Below, piece after piece: positions 19,740-27,055 of a DNA stretch of 46,276 nt. The stretch spans positions 1-46,276 of the forward strand of contig JAJBUG010000022.1 in NCBI GenBank assembly GCA_020860515.1, read 5' to 3'. The stretch's first letter is position 1, and every line of letters begins with the position of its first letter. The notes below the pieces were generated by a model. That model searched no databases, was not told the origin of the DNA, and saw only the letters and a program-made list of their open reading frames with translations. The DNA comes from Bacteroidales bacterium. Its GTDB lineage: Bacteria > Bacteroidota > Bacteroidia > Bacteroidales > Muribaculaceae. The position numbers and the translations under genes were made by a program.

Positions 19740-20983
19740 GCTTTCATAAATGTTTCGATGAACTGGCGCAGCTTAAGGTCGCCGTAAGCGCCCTTGGCAC
19801 ACGAATACTCATCATATTTTTGCACATCATCAGGCTCAATTCCCCGATGCCAAATCGAGAATGGCACCGGCTCATTTACATGGGTGCGGACCTCGACAGG
19901 AGTAGGATGGTCGGGGAGCAGGGCAATGCAGATATCCTCGTCGGTGGATTCAGCATATTCAAGGATGGGCTTCACAAGACGCTTGTCGAGATTCTCAATA
20001 GTGCGCATCTTAAGCTCAAGATCACCGTCATGGCCCGCTTCGTCGCTGGCCTCAACATGCACGAACACAAAGTCATCGCCTGCCTTCAAAGCCTCGATGG
20101 CAGCCTGGGCCTTGCCCTCGTAGTTAGTATTCCAAAGCCCAGTGGCACCCTCCACCTCGATTACATTAAGGCCAGCATAATGTCCAATGCCCTTGATTAG
20201 GTCAACCGCTGATATCACGCTGCCTTGCTTGATTTCGGGGAATTGCTCACCAAGGGTCTTCATTGATGGGCGGTAGCCGCCGCTCCAAGGCCAGATAGAA
20301 TTGGCTGGGAGCTTGCCCTCGGCCACACGCTTAAGATTAAGCGGATGCTTGGCCAACAATTCCTGAGATTTTAAGATCAAATCAGTAACCAGCTTAGCAG
20401 TCTCTGATTGGGACAAATGGGACTCATCAGTCCCATTTGTCCCATTTATCCCATTAATAACCGGCAATAATTCACGCCAAGGCTCGCCTGGATGATCGTG
20501 CGGCGGCGCATAATCCACATGCTTGTCACCGCCATGAATCACAAGCAGATTGCGGTACTGGATGCCAGTCACGAATTCCACTCTTTCGCTGCCCAAATTC
20601 TTATTCAAATATTCGATAAGCTCGCGGCTCTCTTCGGTTTTGAGATTGCCGCCATGGTGATTTATAATCTTACCATCCGCAAGGGTGATAATGTTGCAGC
20701 GGAGGGCCAAATCGCCTGGCTGAAGTTCATAGCCGATGCTGGCGGCTTCGAGAGGCCCGCGCCCCTCGTAAACCTCGTTCATGTCATAGCCCAAAATTGA
20801 GGTGTTGGCCACCTCGGAGCCTGGCGAGAAACCCTCGGGGATAGTAGACAAGCTGCCGCTGCGCCCAAGTCGGGCCAAGCGATCCATGTGGGGAGTGTCA
20901 GCAGCCTGCAGCAGGGTGCGATTCCCAAGTCTCTCGACGCGATGATCTGCCATCCCGTCGCCAAGTATAATAATATGCTTCAT
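19736..20983 (-). CDS. Phosphoglycerate-mutase-like proposed homoserine kinase
   Basis: A 415-residue member of the alkaline-phosphatase-fold metalloenzymes related to cofactor-independent phosphoglycerate mutase (ApgM). Visible motifs are ILGDGMADH (metal-binding Asp9), PEGFSPGSEVANTSILGYD (48-67), and the C-terminal VHVEASDEAGHDGD and LLPDHPTP metal sites. In Bacteroidetes this family sits between thrA and thrC, where no classical thrB is found, and a subfamily is described as proposed homoserine kinase; the position here is exactly that. It would phosphorylate homoserine for ThrC. Residues about 175-195 (Asn/Gly/Thr-rich) are encoded by a palindromic and tandem repeat and look like an insertion. 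It follows thrA after 33 bases. Mutase activity cannot be excluded from sequence. Confidence 0.85.
   Translation of the reverse strand: MKHIIILGDGMADHRVERLGNRTLLQAADTPHMDRLARLGRSGSLSTIPEGFSPGSEVANTSILGYDMNEVYEGRGPLEAASIGYELQPGDLALRCNIITLADGKIINHHGGNLKTEESRELIEYLNKNLGSERVEFVTGIQYRNLLVIHGGDKHVDYAPPHDHPGEPWRELLPVINGINGTNGTDESHLSQSETAKLVTDLILKSQELLAKHPLNLKRVAEGKLPANSIWPWSGGYRPSMKTLGEQFPEIKQGSVISAVDLIKGIGHYAGLNVIEVEGATGLWNTNYEGKAQAAIEALKAGDDFVFVHVEASDEAGHDGDLELKMRTIENLDKRLVKPILEYAESTDEDICIALLPDHPTPVEVRTHVNEPVPFSIWHRGIEPDDVQKYDEYSCAKGAYGDLKLRQFIETFMKA
20407..20453 (-). repeat. Palindrome plus 9-bp tandem repeat inside the homoserine kinase gene
   Basis: A perfect 16-bp inverted repeat (20407-20422 with 20427-20442) surrounds a 4-base loop. 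The right arm is the start of three 9-base tandem units (20427-20435, 20436-20444, 20445-20453), which on the coding strand read AATGGGAYA-like units encoding Asn-Gly-Ile/Thr. All is in frame, so the protein gains about 20 residues. Confidence 0.8.
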
Positions 20984-21016
20984 CTTCTTAATTCCCCCTC
21001 TGAGGGGGTTAGTGGG

Positions 21017-23461
21017 CTAAACATTGGCGATTGACATGATGTTGGCAAAGACGCCTGCGGCGGTTACTCCCGCGCCAGCGCCGTAACCCTGTATTCGCAT
21101 CGGATATTCGTGGTAACGCTCAGTAGTGAGCAGCACGATATTGTTGCTTCCCTCCAACGTGGAGAATGGGTGGTCATAAGGAATGGCACGCAGCCCTGCG
21201 CTGCATTTGCCATCCTCAAATGTGGCTACATAGCGCCAGCATTTTCCATCTTTGGCCAATTGCTTGCGCTTTTCTTCGATGATGGGGTCCAATTCTGGCA
21301 GACGGCGCCAAAAATCTTCAAGGCTCCCCTCGAAGTAATCTTGGGGGATAAGCATATCATTGGCCACATCTTCTTGTTCGACTCTGTATCCAGCCTCACG
21401 CGTGAGAATCACCAGCTTGCGGATTACATCGGCACCGCTCAGGTCCAGACGCGGGTCAGCCTCAGCATATCCAGCCTCGCAGGCTCTGCGCACAGTCTCG
21501 CTGAAAGGCACCTCCTTGCCAAGCTCATTAAAGATAAAATTGAGAGTGCCGCTGACCACGGCTTCAATCTTGATAATCTTGTCGCCCGAGTTTACCAAGT
21601 CGTTGATGGTGCTGATAATTGGCAGACCGGCCCCCACATTGGTCTCAAAGCGGAATTTCACACCCTTGCTTAGGGCTGTGTTTTTGAGCTTTTGATAATT
21701 TTCGTAAGAGCTGGATGCAGCAATCTTGTTGGCTGCCACGATACTTACATTGTGGTCAAGCAGCGTATGGTACATATCGGCCACATCGGGGCTTGAGGTG
21801 CAGTCAACAAACACACTGTTGAAGATATTGATGTCGAGAATATGCTTGAGCAGGGTCTCCACATTCGATGATTCGGCAGCTTCGAGCTGCTGCTTGTAAG
21901 TGGCGAGGTCAAGGCCATCGCGATTGAATATAGCCTTGCGGCTGCTGGCGATGCCCACTACATTGAGGCATAGGCGACGAGTGTCCTTAAGATGCTGCTG
22001 TTGCCGGCGGAGCTGTTCGATCAGCTTGCCACCCACATTGCCTACGCCACAAATAAAGAGGTTGAGCACATTGTATTCGCTCAGGAAGAAAGAGTCGTGG
22101 ATTACATTGAGGCTCTTGCGCAGCAGGCTGCGCTCTACCACAAATGAAATGTTGGTCTCAGATGCGCCTTGTGCGCAAGCCACTACCGAGATGCCGCTGC
22201 GGCCAAGAGTGCCAAACAGCTTTCCGGCGATGCCTGGGGTGTGCTTCATATTCTCGCCCACAATGGCAATGGTGGCAAGGCCACGCTCAAGCTTCATCTC
22301 GTACATCGAGCCCATCTCTATTTCCTTCTGGAACTCACTATTGAGCACCTCAACAGCCTTATCGGCATCCACTTCGCGCACGCCGATTGAGGTAGAATTC
22401 TCCGAAGATGCCTGGCTCACCATGAACACCGAAATGCCTTGTTCGGCCAGACAGGTGAAGATACGGCGGTTTACGCCGATTACACCCACCATCGACAGGC
22501 CAGTCACAGTAATCAGCGCAGTATCGTTGATGCTCGAGATACCCTTGATGGCACGATGGTCATCATTGACTACTTTCTCGCGGATTATGCTGCCAGGAGC
22601 CGTAGGGTTGAATGTATTGAGCACTCGGATGGGTATATTTTTCACGCACACAGGATATATTGTGGGCGGGTACACCACCTTGGCGCCAAAATTGCAAAGC
22701 TCAGTGGCCTCGACGTATGATAGTTCGTTGATTGTATATGCTGATTGGATTACGCGCGGGTCGGCAGTCATGAAGCCGTCAACATCGGTCCAGATTTGCA
22801 GTTCCTCAGCTCCGAGGGCTGCTGCCAGAATCGACGCTGTGTAGTCGCTTCCTCCACGGCCCAGGTTGGTGGTGCGGCCAGTGTGCAGGTCGCGCGATAT
22901 GAAACCTCCGCACACCGAAATCTTAGGCAATTCAGCAAATGCCTCGGCAATCAGGCGGTTAGTTTCTTCGTTGGCCAGCATTCTGCGCCCATGCTTCACC
23001 TCAGTGCGGATAAAGCTGCGGCTATCCTTCCACTCGGCACCCTTTATCAAGGCTGCTACGATGAAGCTCGACAAGCGCTCGCCATAGGCCACGATGGCAT
23101 CCTCAGTCTTTGGGCTGAGGTCATGGATCAGATACACGCCGAAGAGGATGCTCCTCAGCTGCTCCAGGAGTTGGTCAACTTGCTTGAATACTGCTTCGCG
23201 CTTTTCGGCATGTGTGATGACTGTGTCCATCATCTGGTGATGGCGATTCACGAGTTGCTCGAACATCGTGTTGTACCTTTGGTCGCGATTGAGAGCCAAT
23301 TGTGACATTTCCAGCAGTTGGTCGGTGACGCCCCCCAGGGCTGATACAACTACAATCACAGGCTCATTGCTCTTCTTAGCCTCTCGCTCGACAATTCGCT
23401 TGAGGCTCTGGATGCTGGGCACCGAGCCAACGCTCGTGCCCCCGAATTTCATTACTTTCAT
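21017..23461 (-). CDS. thrA: Bifunctional aspartate kinase / homoserine dehydrogenase
   Basis: Catalyses the first and third steps from aspartate to threonine. The 814-residue fusion starts with the aspartokinase motif MKVMKFGGTSVGS, continues with ACT regulatory domains (about 310-460, including ITVTGLSMVGVIGV and IAIVGENMKHTPG), then a Rossmann domain NLFICGVGNVGGKLIEQL and the dehydrogenase domain (KIEAVVSGTLNFIF and GYAEADPRLDLSG). The ACT domains imply feedback control by threonine. First gene of the operon with the homoserine kinase candidate and thrC; the promoter lies at 23534. Full length for ThrA-type fusions. Confidence 0.97.
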   Translation of the reverse strand: MKVMKFGGTSVGSVPSIQSLKRIVEREAKKSNEPVIVVVSALGGVTDQLLEMSQLALNRDQRYNTMFEQLVNRHHQMMDTVITHAEKREAVFKQVDQLLEQLRSILFGVYLIHDLSPKTEDAIVAYGERLSSFIVAALIKGAEWKDSRSFIRTEVKHGRRMLANEETNRLIAEAFAELPKISVCGGFISRDLHTGRTTNLGRGGSDYTASILAAALGAEELQIWTDVDGFMTADPRVIQSAYTINELSYVEATELCNFGAKVVYPPTIYPVCVKNIPIRVLNTFNPTAPGSIIREKVVNDDHRAIKGISSINDTALITVTGLSMVGVIGVNRRIFTCLAEQGISVFMVSQASSENSTSIGVREVDADKAVEVLNSEFQKEIEMGSMYEMKLERGLATIAIVGENMKHTPGIAGKLFGTLGRSGISVVACAQGASETNISFVVERSLLRKSLNVIHDSFFLSEYNVLNLFICGVGNVGGKLIEQLRRQQQHLKDTRRLCLNVVGIASSRKAIFNRDGLDLATYKQQLEAAESSNVETLLKHILDINIFNSVFVDCTSSPDVADMYHTLLDHNVSIVAANKIAASSSYENYQKLKNTALSKGVKFRFETNVGAGLPIISTINDLVNSGDKIIKIEAVVSGTLNFIFNELGKEVPFSETVRRACEAGYAEADPRLDLSGADVIRKLVILTREAGYRVEQEDVANDMLIPQDYFEGSLEDFWRRLPELDPIIEEKRKQLAKDGKCWRYVATFEDGKCSAGLRAIPYDHPFSTLEGSNNIVLLTTERYHEYPMRIQGYGAGAGVTAAGVFANIMSIANV

Positions 23462-23533
23462 TTACAGTGTTTTATTACATGGGCTGCCCGGTTACGGAGC
23501 GGGTTTTATGCCATGGAGTTAATAAATCAGCCG

Positions 23534-23541
23534 CAAAATTA
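23534..23541 (-). promoter_or_regulatory. -7 promoter box of the threonine operon
   Basis: On the - strand TAATTTTG, 73 bases before the thrA ATG. The leader of about 65 bases has no Thr/Ile-rich leader peptide, so classical attenuation of the enterobacterial type is not supported. Confidence 0.6.
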
Positions 23542-23599
23542 CAATTTTTCCCCCAATCCCCCAATTTTTTCCTTACTTTTTGTCAAAAAAAGATTTTGA

Positions 23600-23631
23600 T
23601 TTGTTTATTCAAAAAGAAATATGTAAATTTG
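23600..23631 (+). promoter_or_regulatory. Promoter of the metallophosphoesterase gene
   Basis: TTTG at 23600-23603, a 20-base spacer and TAAATTTG at 23624-23631 fit the Bacteroidetes consensus. The start codon follows 35 bases downstream at 23667. Confidence 0.7.
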
Positions 23632-23666
23632 TACCCACCTTAAATAATCGACTTAAATAATTGAAT

Positions 23667-24557
23667 ATGGGAGAAAAAGAGTTGAAGAAGATAGTAGTGC
23701 TTGGCGATATCCATGGCCGCACCATCTGGAAAGACATTATAAAAAAGGAGAAGCCTGACTTCGTAGTGTTCATGGGCGACTATATCACCTCGCATGATTA
23801 TGTCGAGGGCAAGGTGCAGCTGCAGAATCTCGACGAAATCATGGATTACCACGAAAGCCATCCCAGTGTGATGCTTCGCGGCAACCACGATGTGCAGCAC
23901 CTTGGCAAGATTGCCACACCGCCCGAAGAAATCGATGAGTCAATCCCCCGCAGAGACCGAGGATTTGATTTCAACGACGTGACCAGGTGGTCGGGCTACA
24001 GCGAATTTCTCGAAGCTCGCATGATTGAGCGCTACGACCGCTTCTGCAAGGATACCCAGTGGGCATGGGTCCACGACATTGATGGCAAGCCCTACATTTT
24101 CAGCCATGCTGGAATCAGCACCAAGTGGCTCGCCGACACAGCCAAACTCGATTACAAAGATCCTGATTGGATCGACAAGCTCAACGCAATGCCGGTGTCG
24201 AATGCTTTCAGCTTTATCCAAGGCAATCGCTACGACTGGGATGGCAGCTCCACCGCACAGTCGCCCACATGGATTCGTCCGCAGTCGCTGGCCGAGGCTA
24301 TGATTCCAGGCTACAATTATGTGGTAGGGCACACCCCAAGCAGCAATGGCTGCATCAACATGCGCACTACCCCCATGAAAGAATGGCCTAAGAAGCCCGA
24401 AAACCACGAGTACACCGAATGGCCAGGCGGCGACCAAGACATCTGGCTCACCGATGCCCTTGGCAAAGGCTCATACCTTGTAATCGAAGATGGCAATATT
24501 GAGCCGCGCACCATCGAACTTCCCGAGCCTCCGAAGCGCAGGTCCATCTGGGGATAA
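23667..24557 (+). CDS. Calcineurin-like metallophosphoesterase
   Basis: A 296-residue cytoplasmic phosphoesterase without a signal peptide. The dimetal-centre motifs are visible: VVLGDIHGR (D-x-H), FMGDYI (G-D), LRGNHD (G-N-H-D), FSHAG and VVGHTPS (G-H). These match the serine/threonine protein phosphatase-like group of the calcineurin superfamily. The substrate is unknown; protein phosphates, nucleotides or Ap4A are all possible. An upstream in-frame TTG at 23661 is less likely than the ATG at 23667. The gene is alone behind its own promoter and ends at a terminator shared with the histidine kinase gene. Confidence 0.85.
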   Translation: MGEKELKKIVVLGDIHGRTIWKDIIKKEKPDFVVFMGDYITSHDYVEGKVQLQNLDEIMDYHESHPSVMLRGNHDVQHLGKIATPPEEIDESIPRRDRGFDFNDVTRWSGYSEFLEARMIERYDRFCKDTQWAWVHDIDGKPYIFSHAGISTKWLADTAKLDYKDPDWIDKLNAMPVSNAFSFIQGNRYDWDGSSTAQSPTWIRPQSLAEAMIPGYNYVVGHTPSSNGCINMRTTPMKEWPKKPENHEYTEWPGGDQDIWLTDALGKGSYLVIEDGNIEPRTIELPEPPKRRSIWG

Positions 24558-24562
24558 ATAAC

Positions 24563-24593
24563 AAAAGCCGCACCTTGCTGGTGCGGCTTTTTC
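24563..24593. terminator. Bidirectional terminator between metallophosphoesterase and histidine kinase genes
   Basis: A perfect 12-bp stem (24563-24574 with 24580-24591) around a 5-base loop, with A-run on the left and T-run on the right. It serves both convergent genes; the kinase stop codon begins 3 bases beyond it. Confidence 0.9.
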
Positions 24594-25847
24594 TTAATTT
24601 TCCAGGGGTATTTCAATGCGGAATGTGGTGCCTTGGCCTGGCATCGACCATTTCACATAGATTTTGCCTCGGTGATATTCCTCGATGATGCGCTTGGCCA
24701 ATGTCAAGCCTAAGCCCCAGCCGCGCTTCTTGGTGGTAAAGCCGGGATAGAACACCGCCTTGTGGTTCTTGCGAGGAATACCCTTGCCTGTATCAGCGAC
24801 ATCGATTATGGCATTGCCGCGCTCCAGGCCTGTAGTCACAGTGATGCTGCCATTGCCATCCATGGCATCTACGGCATTCTTTATAAGATTTTCCATCACC
24901 CACTCAAACAAGGGTGCGCAAGCCATCACTGGGAGTTGCTCCTTGCAGAAGGCGCTGCTGAACTTTATGCGCGGGGATACCCGAGTTGACATGTAAGCAT
25001 AGGCTTTCTCCACCACATCGTTGGCATCATAGAGTTCCATCTGTGGTTTGCTGCCTATCTTTGAGAATCGCGAAGCAATCGTGCCCAAGCGCTGCACGTC
25101 CTTGTTCATCTCTGCCACAGTGTCGCGGTCCACACCCATTTCGGGCAGCAGTTCCATCCATGCCATCAATGATGATATAGGGGTGCCTAACTGGTGGGCA
25201 GTTTCTTTTGACAATCCTACCCACACCTTGTTTTGCTCAGCCTTCTTGGTAGATAGCACAGCGAAATACACCGCTCCCACGAATGTCAGCATAATCAGCA
25301 ACTGCAGATAGGGATAATAGCTCAATCGCTTGAGCAGAGTAGAGTCTTCATAATAGAGATGTTGGTTGAAGCCTGGAGCTATAGTGATGTGGATAACATT
25401 AGGTGATTCCGACAGTTTTTCCAGCTTGGCATGGAGAAAGGCTTGATTGGCCTCGGTGAGATCCCCAAACCCGAAGGCGTCATCTTGTGTTTCGGGCAAA
25501 GTGAAATTGCGAAACTGCTGTATGTTGCCGTCATCATCGGTCAGCAGCACGGGGATTGTGGTGTTGCGCTCGATGATGCTGAGCAGAAAGCCTATGTCAA
25601 CGCCAGAATCGCCATCGTCGTCGGTGCTGCTTAGGTTCACAATCTCCTTGGTAGCATCGGCCCAGATTTCCATGCGATCGCGCTCCTGGGCGGTAAGGTC
25701 CTCGATAAGCCTATTCGACATATACAGGAAAAAAGCCACCACTGCAGCAGCGGCAATCAAGAAGGCAGTCTTGCCATAGCGGCTCACATCCATGACTTTC
25801 CAGCCAAAGATTCTCGACAATCCTATTCTCACCCTATCCTTTGCCAT
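24594..25847 (-). CDS. Sensor histidine kinase (orphan)
   Basis: A 417-residue inner-membrane kinase. Transmembrane helix 1 at about 26-44, a periplasmic sensor region (about 45-178), transmembrane helix 2 at about 180-199, then the phospho-acceptor box KETAHQLGTPISSL with His218, N box ENLIKNAVDAM, G1 DTGKGIPRKNH and G2 GWGLGLTLAKRI. No HAMP or receiver domain and no response regulator gene is next to it, so its partner is elsewhere. It starts 8 bases after the DUF4369 lipoprotein gene, with which it forms an operon; the lipoprotein may provide or modify the signal (inference). Confidence 0.92.
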   Translation of the reverse strand: MAKDRVRIGLSRIFGWKVMDVSRYGKTAFLIAAAAVVAFFLYMSNRLIEDLTAQERDRMEIWADATKEIVNLSSTDDDGDSGVDIGFLLSIIERNTTIPVLLTDDDGNIQQFRNFTLPETQDDAFGFGDLTEANQAFLHAKLEKLSESPNVIHITIAPGFNQHLYYEDSTLLKRLSYYPYLQLLIMLTFVGAVYFAVLSTKKAEQNKVWVGLSKETAHQLGTPISSLMAWMELLPEMGVDRDTVAEMNKDVQRLGTIASRFSKIGSKPQMELYDANDVVEKAYAYMSTRVSPRIKFSSAFCKEQLPVMACAPLFEWVMENLIKNAVDAMDGNGSITVTTGLERGNAIIDVADTGKGIPRKNHKAVFYPGFTTKKRGWGLGLTLAKRIIEEYHRGKIYVKWSMPGQGTTFRIEIPLEN

Positions 25848-25855
25848 AAGCCGAA

Positions 25856-26860
25856 TTATTTCAATAGAGTTTCGATTTTGGCTTTAGCCTCGGTCAGCGA
25901 CGAGCCTCGATACTGCTGCACACCAGCTGTATCAACCACTATAAAAAATGGGAACGAAGGGATCGCCAAGCTATCAATAGTCAAAGCGTAAACTCCGCCT
26001 GGAGCCCACCCTTGGATCCAAGTGGCAGAGTCGGTGCGAGTCATGCGCTTCCATGCAGCAGTGTCGGGCATGAGCATGATATCGAGGAGCTCAAGCTTAG
26101 GCTTCTTGGCTAATTCCTTGTAGGCAGGCACGATTGAATCCTTGCGATTGCATTTTTCATTGGTAAATGCCAATAGCGCTGCCTTGGAGCTGGGAGTAAA
26201 GTAAGCCACAGTGTCGTTCTTATATGGGCGATAGCGCAACGTGTCAATCCGATATTCCTTAGCGCGAGGCTTATATGCCATCATCTGTGTGGCATAGCGA
26301 TCAAATAGATATCCAGTGCGCACCTCGGCATCAATGCTCTGGGCCACGGAGTCGGCTCTCTGCGGATCCACCGAATAGTCATAGAGGGTGGTAAATAGCA
26401 GCGATGACACAATATCTCCAGGATGCTCAGCAATGTACCCTTCTATAGCCTCATTGCCTTCTATCCCGCCTGCTGATAGGGGGCCAGCATTGGCTCGCAC
26501 TGCTGCGCTCCATTCCGCATTGAATTGGCCTCCCTGGGCAGAAAAAGTCCAGGGGTTGTTGCGGTCGAGCTTTACATCCACTTTTTCGCCATTTGCGATG
26601 TACACGCGGCCCAGCACACGGCGTTCATTATCCATAATCTCTACCACAGTGGGCTTTTCGGATGCGCCCGCAAAAGAGAATTTGCCATCAGTTACGGCTG
26701 TTACGCCAGTGTTGACGCGCTCATTGCCATAGTAACGCATATAGAGATTCATCGACTGCTGGCCAGCCACCTCGCCGTCGATCGTAAACTTTGTCTTGTC
26801 CTTGCAGCCCGTCAAGCCCACAAGCATCACAGCCATCAAGGCGTACAGTAATTTTTTCAT
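25856..26860 (-). CDS. DUF4369 / thioredoxin-like lipoprotein lacking the CxxC pair
   Basis: A 334-residue lipoprotein with lipobox VGLTGC (Cys19). The N-terminal half (about 25-135) matches the DUF4369 domain found in Bacteroidetes envelope thioredoxin-like proteins. The C-terminal part (about 225-334) follows a TlpA/thioredoxin layout: strand, then FTNEKCNRKDS where a CxxC motif is expected but only one Cys is present, and later AIPSFPFFIVVD, which resembles the cis-Pro region. Normal disulfide exchange is therefore unlikely; a single-Cys or binding role is possible. It is the first gene of the pair with the sensor kinase. Confidence 0.8.
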   Translation of the reverse strand: MKKLLYALMAVMLVGLTGCKDKTKFTIDGEVAGQQSMNLYMRYYGNERVNTGVTAVTDGKFSFAGASEKPTVVEIMDNERRVLGRVYIANGEKVDVKLDRNNPWTFSAQGGQFNAEWSAAVRANAGPLSAGGIEGNEAIEGYIAEHPGDIVSSLLFTTLYDYSVDPQRADSVAQSIDAEVRTGYLFDRYATQMMAYKPRAKEYRIDTLRYRPYKNDTVAYFTPSSKAALLAFTNEKCNRKDSIVPAYKELAKKPKLELLDIMLMPDTAAWKRMTRTDSATWIQGWAPGGVYALTIDSLAIPSFPFFIVVDTAGVQQYRGSSLTEAKAKIETLLK

Positions 26861-27055
26861 CTTAAATCATTGCAATGTCAGAATAGAAAACGCTCTACAC
26901 CTCCACTTTATTATATCTGCAAGAAAGCTGTGATTTTGATACTTTTTTATCAGTTTGTGTGAAAGTTATATTAATTTAGTTGGTAATTTCGAGAAAATTT
27001 GTAACTTTGTCACCTCAATAAATTCTACCGCGAACTAAATACCAACTCTTTCGAT
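26861..27055. promoter_or_regulatory. Divergent intergenic region with GH36 promoter
   Basis: For the + strand, TTG at 26980-26982, a 19-base spacer and TAACTTTG at 27002-27009 form a good promoter for the alpha-galactosidase gene. No clear TAnnTTTG box was found for the leftward lipoprotein-kinase operon. Confidence 0.65.

Noticed and set aside
21900..22844. 314-residue open frame on + opposite thrA
   Set aside because: Arg/Ser-rich low-quality translation lying fully antisense to a well-supported gene; a shadow frame.
23462..23533. Leader peptide or attenuator before thrA
   Set aside because: The leader has no Thr/Ile-rich small frame and only a weak 4-5 bp stem; not supported.
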